Positions 34,734-42,724 of a stretch of DNA of 64,000 nucleotides are shown here, piece by piece. Below the pieces are notes generated by a model. The model worked only from the letters and a program-made list of their open reading frames with translations, was not told the DNA's origin and made no database searches. Position 1 is the stretch's first letter. Every line of letters begins with the position of its first letter. This DNA comes from Candidatus Cloacimonadota bacterium (GTDB taxonomy: Bacteria > Cloacimonadota > Cloacimonadia > Cloacimonadales > Cloacimonadaceae): contig JAKOXG010000006.1 in assembly GCA_029781115.1 (NCBI GenBank), positions 124,001-188,000 of the forward strand. The letters are read 5' to 3'. The position numbers and the translations under genes are program-made.

Positions 34734-36587
34734 ATGCTGAAGAGACATCTGTGTATCCTGTTCTTGCTGTTTACCTTAAGCGCATTTGCCCAGGTCATCC
34801 CCTCCATCGAAATACCCACTTACGAGGGCGTTGAAGCTGCAGAGATCGTCATCCAGATACAACTTTATGAGGATGGCTCCTATCTGGTTCAAGCCGTAGA
34901 GCCCGAAGCCCTAAAGAGTTACGCGGATAACTATCTCTTTGAACATGGGCTCAAGAAGCTCTTGTCAGAAGAGCAGATGCAGCCCGGTGAGCTAAAGATC
35001 AAAGTCCCAATCGTCTACATCCAGATGGATGAACCTCCGCTGAGCGCCGCTGAGCTGAGAGAGCTCATCGATGAGTGGATTGTGCAGCAGCGGGAGAAGG
35101 ATGGCACCACGCAGCCTTTGCAAGACTGGCTCAACCCCATGGCCTCGGAAATGTTAGTCTACAAGACGGTTACCAGTGCGGTTGGCCTGACGGGCAGCTC
35201 AAAGCAGGTATCGCACCATGGCTTTGAACTCGCTTCCACGGCGGTTGACCCCTATGTTCCGCTTGCCTGGCAGCAGAGCGTGGGCATATCTTCAGATGCA
35301 AAGCCCTATCCCTATGAACCTCTTTTCAGCAGCATTCATGCGGGAATGGGAGAGCATGACAGCCGCTTTGCCATCTTGAGATTGGCCAAGAATCACCTTT
35401 TGGGCAGGCAGGGTCTATATTATGGGCTAAACGTGCAGGTGGCAAATGGCGATTGGCTGTATCGCAACAGTGCCCAAACCTCTATGCGCCATCAACTGAG
35501 GCTGCCCTTGGGCGTGGTTGACCTCAACCTGGAATACGCTTCCTTTGATCAAGACCTCTCCTCGCTTACCCTGAAAGCTGCCTATCCGCTCTCCACTATC
35601 TTTACCGTGCAGCGCAAGGGCGAATACGCCTGGGCTGAGCTCGCAAACAAGTGGCTCAATCTTTCCTTCGTCAGGAGCAGAGAGGCTCTGAAATCCGCCC
35701 AATTCCCTGCTCAGGTGCAAAGCCTGAACTACCAGGCCAAAGCGCAAAAGACACTGCATTTGGGCAACCACACACTGGATGCAAGCTGGATTCACCTCTG
35801 GCCGGAGAGTGACCACACCTTCCCCATGCAGCCCACCTACAAAGACAAGGGCAGCTTGGGTTGGAGATACGCCCACAGCGGCTGGGATGCACGGTTGCAG
35901 GCTGAGCTCTGTGACCTCAAAGACATAAAGACTGATGCCTCTTTGGGCTATGCCTGGCAGAAGTTCAAGCTTTCCGGAGGCTGGGAAAGAGCCTGGTCAG
36001 CTCCTGAAGTTCCGACCCAAATCAGCGACATCTTCAATGCCGGAGCTCTGCTGGATAACGCTGAGATCACCACCCAGGAAGACAGATGGCTGCAATTGGA
36101 CACAGATTTAAACAGCCTCAAGCTCTCTCTCAGAGCCGGTCAAAAAGAATGCAGCCAGACCCTGCTCGGTGCTGAACAAAGCTTCACGCCTTACTATCTG
36201 GGATTGGGCGCACAGCTAAGCTGGAACATCAAGATAGCCCAGCTGCTACTGAAACAAAACCTCATCTACACGCATGCAGATGAAGCGCTGCGCAACGCAC
36301 CCGGCTTGAAAGGCTTTGGAGAGCTGAAGCTAAGCAGGGACTTGGGGCATAACAACAGCATCTATCTGGCTCTGTCCTACCTCTTTCACACGGATTACAC
36401 CACCCTTTACCAGCCTGCAGAAAGCACCGATTTCGCTCTGATCGCCGATGCCCGCTTGGGAGTGCGCATCAGCAAAGCTTTTGAGATTGAGGCATTAGCC
36501 AGGAATCTGGGTGACAACTACATCTTCGCTCAGATGGCTATTCCGCTATCTCTGCATGCTTCCCTGAAGTGGTATTTTGTAAACTGA
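34734..36587 (+). CDS. Outer-membrane beta-barrel-like protein of unknown function
   Basis: 617 residues from ATG at 34734 (AGGGA upstream), which puts a signal peptide (MLKRHLCILFLLFTLSAFA) at the N-terminus. A periplasmic-looking segment (about 20-150) precedes a long run of alternating amphipathic strands with many aromatic ends (about 190-617). The final strand (IPLSLHASLKWYFVN) resembles the last strand of TonB-dependent receptors and similar barrels. I see no plug domain or TonB box, so it is not a standard receptor. I do not recognise the family. It follows the epimerase by 10 nt. Confidence 0.7.
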   Translation: MLKRHLCILFLLFTLSAFAQVIPSIEIPTYEGVEAAEIVIQIQLYEDGSYLVQAVEPEALKSYADNYLFEHGLKKLLSEEQMQPGELKIKVPIVYIQMDEPPLSAAELRELIDEWIVQQREKDGTTQPLQDWLNPMASEMLVYKTVTSAVGLTGSSKQVSHHGFELASTAVDPYVPLAWQQSVGISSDAKPYPYEPLFSSIHAGMGEHDSRFAILRLAKNHLLGRQGLYYGLNVQVANGDWLYRNSAQTSMRHQLRLPLGVVDLNLEYASFDQDLSSLTLKAAYPLSTIFTVQRKGEYAWAELANKWLNLSFVRSREALKSAQFPAQVQSLNYQAKAQKTLHLGNHTLDASWIHLWPESDHTFPMQPTYKDKGSLGWRYAHSGWDARLQAELCDLKDIKTDASLGYAWQKFKLSGGWERAWSAPEVPTQISDIFNAGALLDNAEITTQEDRWLQLDTDLNSLKLSLRAGQKECSQTLLGAEQSFTPYYLGLGAQLSWNIKIAQLLLKQNLIYTHADEALRNAPGLKGFGELKLSRDLGHNNSIYLALSYLFHTDYTTLYQPAESTDFALIADARLGVRISKAFEIEALARNLGDNYIFAQMAIPLSLHASLKWYFVN

Positions 36588-36600
36588 GCTGAGCCCAAGC

Positions 36601-37284
36601 TCAACATATCCCCTTGGCCTGTAAGCGTTCCCACGGCTTCTTCAGGTTGTATCTGAGCACCATGCGCTTCTTGCCGCCCAAGCCATCGGGCACGATATTG
36701 GCATATTCATCCAAAACCAGATAGTGCTCAAAGGGCAGCTGCGTGTGCTGTTGCACCTCTTTGAGGATCTCGATTCCTTCCTCAACCACCTGAGCGTCAG
36801 TGTATTGCATAAGGTTGGTATTGCAGACGATGTGCGTGATCTTTTGTTTGGAACTAAATTCCAACTGATCCTTCATGACGATGATATCGGGCATATTGCC
36901 GGTGAAGGGACGGCGGGTATTGACCACGAAGTGCATCTGATGCTCACGTGCCCGGATGCTGTCTGTAAAGCGCCCTAAAGTCCTGCATCCCGCGGGATCG
37001 CCTCCCACGTCCAGGATCACAGTCTTGGAATGATCATCGATTGCACCCTGGATTCTGGGTGAGAGCATAGGCAGATCAGCGTGCATAAACTGACCTTCTG
37101 GCGCCACTACTTCTATGCCCAGCTTGGCATATTCTTCTCGCACATCACGGGATCGGAAGTAGGGATTTACCACGTCCATATCCGCCAAGACCACATCTCT
37201 GCCCTCTTCCTTCAGGGTGCGGGCTATATTGATGCTGTATTCGCTCTTGCCGCTCCCATAAGCTCCTATTACTATGTATAGCAT
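36601..37284 (-). CDS. P-loop NTPase of unknown function
   Basis: 227 residues. Walker A is GAYGSGKSE at about 7-15. A second aspartate-rich strand VLADMDVVNPYFRSRD and a Walker-B-like VILDVGGDP (about 89-97) recall the SIMIBI class (ParA/Mrp/MinD relatives), though the deviant Walker lysine of that class is not evident. ATG at 37284 has AAGGAGATAATAATC in front, and the gene starts 5 nt after the HAD phosphatase stop. Its role is unknown. Confidence 0.75.
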   Translation of the reverse strand: MLYIVIGAYGSGKSEYSINIARTLKEEGRDVVLADMDVVNPYFRSRDVREEYAKLGIEVVAPEGQFMHADLPMLSPRIQGAIDDHSKTVILDVGGDPAGCRTLGRFTDSIRAREHQMHFVVNTRRPFTGNMPDIIVMKDQLEFSSKQKITHIVCNTNLMQYTDAQVVEEGIEILKEVQQHTQLPFEHYLVLDEYANIVPDGLGGKKRMVLRYNLKKPWERLQAKGIC

Positions 37285-37289
37285 GATTA

Positions 37290-37970
37290 TTATCTCCTTG
37301 TTGTCAGACCCAGTTCCTTTTTGACCTGCCCTGCTAACATAGTATAATCTTCAAAAGCCAGATCGGCAACTTCCTTGATTTGCGGCCAGAAAGGGATGCT
37401 GTCTTCATCGAAGATGGCAAAGGTGCGCATTCCGGCAGCTTTGGCAGCTTGCACACCCGTGAGTGTATCCTCCACAGCGAGACAAGCTTCAGGCTCCACT
37501 TTCAGTAGCTTTGCACAGTTTAGAAAGATGTCCGGATAAGGCTTTCCCCGTAGCTCCATATCACCGGTGGAGAAGGCGGAAAACCAGCTCAGGACGCCGT
37601 TTGCCTCCAGGACGGTCTGTGCCAGATGCAGGGAATTGCTGGTCGCCAGCCCGATCTTGATGCCATTTTCCCTGATGGTCTGCAACAAGTCATAAACACC
37701 CTCTTTGAGCTTCACATCGCTGCTGTAGTGCTTGCCCACCATATCAGTCCATTCATCCATGATGGATTCCACGCTGTCATCAAGGCCAAACCGCTCCTTG
37801 AAATAGAGCGCAGTTTGGATAAAACCATTGCCTCCGGGAATGTTGTCAAAGAGGTCAGCAGGCACATCTATGCCGCGTTTGGTGAGAAATTCGACGTCTA
37901 CCTGACGCCACAGTTGCATGGAATCGATCAGCGTTCCATCCAGATCGAATATAATAGCTTGGTATTGCAT
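37290..37970 (-). CDS. HAD-superfamily phosphatase, beta-phosphoglucomutase-like
   Basis: 226 residues. Motif I DLDGTLID (nucleophile aspartate about residue 9), helical cap (about 15-85), motif II LATSNS (about 110-115), conserved lysine in RGKPYPD (about 143-149), motif III EDTLTGVQAAKAAGM (about 163-177). Such proteins dephosphorylate small sugar or nucleotide phosphates or isomerise sugar phosphates; the exact substrate is not readable. It begins 42 nt after a tRNA-Gly gene with no terminator in between, so it may be cotranscribed with the tRNA cluster. Confidence 0.88.
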   Translation of the reverse strand: MQYQAIIFDLDGTLIDSMQLWRQVDVEFLTKRGIDVPADLFDNIPGGNGFIQTALYFKERFGLDDSVESIMDEWTDMVGKHYSSDVKLKEGVYDLLQTIRENGIKIGLATSNSLHLAQTVLEANGVLSWFSAFSTGDMELRGKPYPDIFLNCAKLLKVEPEACLAVEDTLTGVQAAKAAGMRTFAIFDEDSIPFWPQIKEVADLAFEDYTMLAGQVKKELGLTTRR

Positions 37971-38011
37971 AAAATCAGTCTCTTAAATGTGGATTTCCGG
38001 CATATAAAAAA

Positions 38012-38087
<76 letters not shown>

Positions 38088-38088
38088 T

Positions 38089-38176
38089 TGGTACCAGAGG
38101 CCGGACTTGAACCGGCACGAGTTATAAACTCGAGGGATTTTAAGTCCCTTGTGTCTACCTGTTCCACCACTCCGGC
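38089..38176 (-). tRNA. tRNA-Leu (anticodon TAA)
   Basis: 88 nt with a long variable arm (CTCGAGTTTATAACTCG) as expected for class II leucine tRNA. Anticodon stem AGGGA/TCCCT with loop CTTAAAA (anticodon TAA). Encoded CCA. Confidence 0.95.
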
Positions 38177-38189
38177 AGGGTAAAAAAGA

Positions 38190-38263
<74 letters not shown>

Positions 38264-38269
38264 TCAAAA

Positions 38270-38345
<76 letters not shown>

Positions 38346-38361
38346 AGAATCGTTAGCGTAG

Positions 38362-38391
38362 ACAATTCTTATATGGCACCGTTTTTGTCAA
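38362..38391 (-). promoter_or_regulatory. Promoter of the tRNA-Gly/Cys/Leu/Gly cluster
   Basis: On the minus strand TTGACA (38391-38386) and AAGAATTG ending near 38363. The predicted start is about 11 nt before the first tRNA. The -35 hexamer coincides with the TGA stop codon of the AMMECR1-type gene upstream. Confidence 0.55.
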
Positions 38392-38921
38392 TCAAAAACT
38401 TGAGCCTGGAAGCTAAATAGCTTGGCTCCCTTATCTTTATAAGCGCCCCGGCGCACTCCCGCCTTATCACACAAGTGCAGCAAGAAGGTATCTCTATCCC
38501 AATTGTATTCCGTAGCAACCTGAGGCAAGAGCAAACCTGAACCAAAAGGATGCTGGAGCAGCAGGCCATCTCTGCCCACCTGGATCTCATCGATGCTCTT
38601 CAGCTCCACCAGGGGACTGAGCAGCGAGATCTCTATCTGTATCTCATCCAGTTCCTCACGCCTCAGTGGCGGGAAACGGGGATCGTCAAATGCAGCAGCC
38701 ACAGCCATTTCAGCCACGCTTTGCGCAATGCTTTTGTAGGGTTTGATGTAGCCGATGCAGCCTCTGAGCTCTCCATCCATAGTCAAGGTCACAAAGAGCC
38801 CCCGCTTCTCTTGGAAAGCTTCATCCTCCGGCATCTTGGGTGCTCTGCGCTCAAAAACAGCCAGGATGGCATCTTTTGCCAGCGCAATCAGGGCACGTTT
38901 TTGTTCATCATTGAGCCTCAT
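38388..38921 (-). CDS. amrA: AMMECR1-domain protein (AmmeMemoRadiSam system protein A)
   Basis: 177 residues covering a whole AMMECR1 domain: GLFVTLTMDGELRGCIGYIKP (split at DGEL, about 42-62), a family signature containing LRGCIG, then AAFDDPRFPPL and ISLLSPLVEL. The biochemical role is not established; the family is found with MEMO-type and radical SAM proteins. Its start overlaps the stop of the MEMO gene as ATGA. No radical SAM partner is in this window. Confidence 0.9.
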   Translation of the reverse strand: MRLNDEQKRALIALAKDAILAVFERRAPKMPEDEAFQEKRGLFVTLTMDGELRGCIGYIKPYKSIAQSVAEMAVAAAFDDPRFPPLRREELDEIQIEISLLSPLVELKSIDEIQVGRDGLLLQHPFGSGLLLPQVATEYNWDRDTFLLHLCDKAGVRRGAYKDKGAKLFSFQAQVFD

Positions 38922-39748
38922 TCTTCCTCCAAATACAGCCTGGCTGTGAGGTAGCCCACCACCTGGCTGTTGTCTCCGGAAACCTCGCCGGAGTGAGTGT
39001 ATTCCAGTATCTGCAACTTGCTCTGAGGCCAGGCTTTATTCAAAGCCATGACGCTGAGGATGGCGCCGATGCCACAGGCCTCCACTTCGGAATCGCAGAT
39101 CAGTTCCCACAGCTCATCCATCTCCCCATCCTGCACCTTTTTGGCCAAAAGCTTGTCGATGCGCTCCGCCTTCCTGGCATGATGATAGTGTGAGAGGTCT
39201 GTGGAAGCAACCACCACGATCCTGCGCTTAGTCTGCCGCAGCAGCGCATCTATCTTCTCTGCAATCATCAGGGAGTTGTCATAGCCCTGACTCCCCAACA
39301 TCACAGCACACACCTTCGCATCCGGGAAGAAATACTTGATCAGGGGCAGCTGCACCTCCATAGAGTGCTCCTGTTCATGATAGCGCAGCCATGTCTTGTG
39401 CCCATCCCGTCCTTCGGTGAAGAAGGCATAGCACTCCTCATCCAGTTGCAGCTCTCCCAGCGGCGTCTCATACACATCGAAGGGCGAGATGCTATAGTCA
39501 AATCCCGCAGCATGATGCGAGGGATGGAGGATGATAAAGGCATCCACTTCTTCGCCGGAAATCTCATTGAAAGCCCTGCCAGCGATGGCGCCGCTATACA
39601 TATATCCCGCATGCGGAACCACCAAAGCCATCGTCTTCTCTTTTGTGGACTTAGGCTCTGCAGACTTGATCCAGCTCTCGATCTGTGAGCTCAAAGCCCC
39701 GGCAAAACCCGGATAAAAGCGTCCGGCATATACGGCTCTGCGGTTCAT
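38918..39748 (-). CDS. amrB: MEMO1-family protein (AmmeMemoRadiSam system protein B)
   Basis: 276 residues. Begins RRAVYAGRFYPG and shows VVPHAGYMYSG (about 43-53), FIILHPSHHAAG, HSMEVQLPLIKYFF and STDLSHYH, the metal-site histidine regions of MEMO proteins (relatives of class III extradiol dioxygenases). Human MEMO1 binds iron or copper; the bacterial function is unknown. It overlaps both neighbours by 4 nt, so expression is coupled to the AMMECR1 and ChaN genes. Confidence 0.9.
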   Translation of the reverse strand: MNRRAVYAGRFYPGFAGALSSQIESWIKSAEPKSTKEKTMALVVPHAGYMYSGAIAGRAFNEISGEEVDAFIILHPSHHAAGFDYSISPFDVYETPLGELQLDEECYAFFTEGRDGHKTWLRYHEQEHSMEVQLPLIKYFFPDAKVCAVMLGSQGYDNSLMIAEKIDALLRQTKRRIVVVASTDLSHYHHARKAERIDKLLAKKVQDGEMDELWELICDSEVEACGIGAILSVMALNKAWPQSKLQILEYTHSGEVSGDNSQVVGYLTARLYLEEE

Positions 39749-40623
39749 TGACTCACCTCCTCTTCGCTCTGATTAAGTTTAATGATATAATCTGCCTGCT
39801 TCCTTGCCGACACGCGCTGCTTGGCATCCGCATAGAGGGGACTGATCACTGCAACCTTCACCTTGGGGATGCGCTTTCTGAGCCGCTCCACCGTTCCCAG
39901 AAATCTGGTGGAATGGAAGTCGCCATTGAAGTGGATGATGGTATGCTTGGGATAGCGTTCCCGATATTGCGCAATGCTTTCCGCCATGGTATCGTCCTTC
40001 ACGCATTGAGCCTGATAAAGCCGCTCATAGAGCTGCTCGTCACCAAAGCGGTTATGCACCCCATTATTCTGCATGGTAGCCAGGAAATTGTTTTTGTAAG
40101 CCCCTTCGGAAGTATCGATAGTGATGGCCACATTCATCCTGTCATCCGTATCCAGATCCTCCAAAGTAGTAAGCGAACCCCGCGCCACCTTCCCCGCAAT
40201 CCACCTGGGAACATTGGCCGCAATCACCTTCAGCCCCTTATCTTTGGCAAATTCCAGCAGGGGACGGTAATCTGTAGCATAATTTGGCCAGGGACGGCTG
40301 CGCTCCAAAAACTCCTCCTCCGTGATCTCGCCTGCCAGATAGGCATCCAGATCCGGCTGGACGTCACGCTCAAACATCTCAAAGGAGACGATGAGCCGCT
40401 TTTTGGCTTGATACAGCAGGGGCAAAAGTTCCGCCTGCAGCTCATGGATGGTGGCATTATCGTGAAACTCTCCAAAGAAGATCACATCCGCTTTCTTGAG
40501 CTTGGCTGCCATCTTTGCCAAGCTTATGCTCTTGCCGCTTTTGCTCTCGATCAGCTGATAATCAGCCCCCAGCAGAGCTCCAAAAGCAAATAGCAGCACG
40601 GTAATTATCGCTATTATTCTCAT
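39745..40623 (-). CDS. ChaN-family haem-binding-like secreted protein
   Basis: 292 residues with a signal peptide (1-19) and no lipobox cysteine, so it is probably periplasmic rather than a lipoprotein. Family motifs: VIFFGEFHDNATIHELQ (split at HDN, about 47-63), VSFEMFERDVQ, and NGDFHSTRFLG near the C-terminus. ChaN proteins belong to the TIKI/EreA-like fold and have been linked to haem or iron handling. The gene sits 5 nt after the YigZ-family gene and overlaps the MEMO gene. Confidence 0.82.
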   Translation of the reverse strand: MRIIAIITVLLFAFGALLGADYQLIESKSGKSISLAKMAAKLKKADVIFFGEFHDNATIHELQAELLPLLYQAKKRLIVSFEMFERDVQPDLDAYLAGEITEEEFLERSRPWPNYATDYRPLLEFAKDKGLKVIAANVPRWIAGKVARGSLTTLEDLDTDDRMNVAITIDTSEGAYKNNFLATMQNNGVHNRFGDEQLYERLYQAQCVKDDTMAESIAQYRERYPKHTIIHFNGDFHSTRFLGTVERLRKRIPKVKVAVISPLYADAKQRVSARKQADYIIKLNQSEEEVSQ

Positions 40624-40628
40624 TTATC

Positions 40629-41237
40629 TTAATCCTCCAATGTGTAACTGAGTCCATTGGAATGGACTTTTGAATCCAAAAAATCGCACAGCTCCCCGAG
40701 TGATGCCTCGGGAACGCTGATCTTAAATCTCACTCTGACATCATAGGTTACATCCTCCACGCTGCCGCCCAATCTGGGCAAAAGCCCCTGCAACTGCTGC
40801 GCTTCCGGATACTCACAATCCACACTCAGGTTTTGCATGGGGATGACCTTCACCAGTTTCGCCTCTGCCAGAGCCGCTTCCACGCTTTGCCCATAGGCGT
40901 CGATCAGGCCTCTCACACCCAATTTTGCGCCACCAAAATACCTGGTCACCACCGCCGCCACATTGGTGAGCCCTGCACTCATCAGCGCATTATACATGGG
41001 CTTCCCGGCTGTTCCGGACGGCTCGCCGTCATCCGAATAGTGACTGTCCTCCCGCTGCAAACCATGGATCCAAGCCCAGCAATTGTGCGTCGCATCGGCA
41101 AAATCTTTGCTCCTGTCGTTGATCACGCTCATGGCCTCATCTTTATCCTGTAAAGGCGTCACCCAAGCGATGAAGTGCGATCGCCGGATCACTATCTTGG
41201 CCTCGACGGGCTCTCTGACTGTCTTCCAGATATTCAT
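40629..41237 (-). CDS. YigZ/IMPACT-family protein (UPF0029)
   Basis: 202 residues from ATG at 41237, which overlaps the umuC stop as ATGA; longer frames would run into umuC. Family blocks: KSHF-like [35 protein letters not shown] (about 72-85), [21 protein letters not shown] (split at GGAK). The C-terminal 60 residues form the second alpha-beta domain. Members are distant relatives of IMPACT and may bind ribosomes or RNA; the function is unsettled. Confidence 0.9.
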   Translation of the reverse strand: MNIWKTVREPVEAKIVIRRSHFIAWVTPLQDKDEAMSVINDRSKDFADATHNCWAWIHGLQREDSHYSDDGEPSGTAGKPMYNALMSAGLTNVAAVVTRYFGGAKLGVRGLIDAYGQSVEAALAEAKLVKVIPMQNLSVDCEYPEAQQLQGLLPRLGGSVEDVTYDVRVRFKISVPEASLGELCDFLDSKVHSNGLSYTLED

Positions 41238-42523
41238 TTCGCCCTTGGGAGATCGCTCCAGCGCGTGGTATAGGCAGGACTCAGGCGCACTCTTCTCATC
41301 TGCCACTGCTGTTTGGTGCCGCAACTGGCCAGGAACAGCGTCCCCCGCCTGTTTTTGCGGTTTATCTTGTCCATCGTGTCCATCAGGACCTTGCGCTTAT
41401 CATCCAAGTAATTGGTTTCCAAAAAGTTGAGCGGCACATCGTCGCTTTTTACCAGCTCGCTGAACATCACGCCCGCCTTCTTATATTCAAAACCTGGCAG
41501 ATGCAGCTCCTCCAGCAGCTCCATGGCATGCTTGATCAGTTCCGGAGTGTAGGCCGTGGGCGGCGAGAGCACCATCTGCTTGCTGTTGCTGTATTGAGGC
41601 CCTTCTTTAAAGCGATTGGTGGCAAGAAAGACCATCATTCTGGCGGCCAGACTATGCTGTTGCCTCAGCTTTTGAGCCGCGGTGCTCACATGGCTGGAAA
41701 CAGCTTCCTGCAGCTCCTCAAGGGAATCCACCTGCTTGCCGAAAGAGCGCGAAACGAGGATACTCTTTTTATCCTGCGGCATCTCTTCCATGTCGATGGC
41801 GTGATAGCCCTGCAGATCCAGGACGGTTTTATGCCCAACGCTGGTCAGATAGTGGTCGATAAACTTCTCATCCGCATTCCTCAGCTGCCAGGCGTTCTCG
41901 ATGCCACATTGCCGGAGAAACTTGTCATATTGCCGGCCTATCCCCCACACTTTGCCCACAGGCGTCAGCTTCAAAGCCTTTTCCAAGCGCTCCTCATCCA
42001 GCAAAGAAAGCACGCCCTTAAAGCCCGGAACCCGCTTGGCCCAATGGTTTGCCACCTTGGCCAGAGTCTTGGAAGAGGCGATCCCCACCGAAACGGGAAT
42101 CCCCGTCCACTGCTTCACGGTGTTCCTGATCTCGGTGGCATAAGCCTCCAAATCCATATGGGAAAAGCCGTTCAGATCCATAAACGCCTCATCAATGGAA
42201 TACACCTCGATATTGGGCGAGAACTGCTCCAAGGTCTGCATCACCCGCATGGACATATCCCCGTAAAGCGCATAATTGCTGGAAAGCAAGGTGCCACCAT
42301 GCTTGGCGATCAAGCCCTCATACTTGAATGCGGGCGCACCCATGGGAATGCCCAAAGCCTTGACCTCTGCCGAGCGCGAAACCATGCAGCCGTCATTATT
42401 GGACAGCACCGCCACGGGTTTGCCTTCCAGGGAAGGGTCAAACACTCGCTCGCAAGACACGTAAAAGTTGTTACAGTCTATCAAGGCGATGATGTTGCGT
42501 TTAGTCAATCCGTGCTTTTCCAT
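41234..42523 (-). CDS. umuC: Y-family DNA polymerase UmuC
   Basis: 429 residues from ATG at 42523, very near the 422 of E. coli UmuC. Catalytic carboxylates are D16 in [16 protein letters not shown] and D111-E112 in [11 protein letters not shown]. The thumb and little-finger parts follow ([20 protein letters not shown], split at KQVD). It performs translesion synthesis when activated by UmuD'. No umuD is adjacent. There is no Shine-Dalgarno, and a TTGACA-N17-TATTTT promoter would start transcription at the ATG itself, so the message is probably leaderless. Confidence 0.93.
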   Translation of the reverse strand: MEKHGLTKRNIIALIDCNNFYVSCERVFDPSLEGKPVAVLSNNDGCMVSRSAEVKALGIPMGAPAFKYEGLIAKHGGTLLSSNYALYGDMSMRVMQTLEQFSPNIEVYSIDEAFMDLNGFSHMDLEAYATEIRNTVKQWTGIPVSVGIASSKTLAKVANHWAKRVPGFKGVLSLLDEERLEKALKLTPVGKVWGIGRQYDKFLRQCGIENAWQLRNADEKFIDHYLTSVGHKTVLDLQGYHAIDMEEMPQDKKSILVSRSFGKQVDSLEELQEAVSSHVSTAAQKLRQQHSLAARMMVFLATNRFKEGPQYSNSKQMVLSPPTAYTPELIKHAMELLEELHLPGFEYKKAGVMFSELVKSDDVPLNFLETNYLDDKRKVLMDTMDKINRKNRRGTLFLASCGTKQQWQMRRVRLSPAYTTRWSDLPRAK

Positions 42524-42527
42524 GATG

Positions 42528-42558
42528 TCAAAATATCCAAGGGATGGAGATTTGTCAA
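42528..42558 (-). promoter_or_regulatory. Promoter of the umuC operon (leaderless)
   Basis: Minus strand TTGACA (42558-42553), 17-nt spacer, TATTTT then G (42535-42529). A start 7 nt past the -10 falls on the A of the umuC ATG at 42523. I see no clear LexA-type palindrome over it. Confidence 0.6.
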
Positions 42559-42669
42559 GCAATTGCTTTGCGTTTTGCCGCCCTCCCGCAGGCTGAAGAT
42601 TCCCACTCAAGCATTTGCAGTTTTGCAGCCCCAAAGGTGCGCCCTTCTGGGTGGTTAAGAAAAAACTAT

Positions 42670-42700
42670 TTGACAGTTTATCGCACTGAGGTTTTCATGC
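42670..42700 (+). promoter_or_regulatory. Promoter of the sppA gene
   Basis: TTGACA at 42670-42675 and TTTTCATG ending at 42699 (same spacing as the umuC promoter). The predicted start near 42705 leaves a 20-nt leader with GGAG before ATG 42725, which supports that start codon. Confidence 0.5.
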
Positions 42701-42724
42701 TCGAAAATGAGTATGGAGCCTATT

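Noticed and set aside
39685-40593. 302-codon open frame on the plus strand
   Set aside because: Antisense to the ChaN-family gene; no ribosome binding site or recognisable domain.
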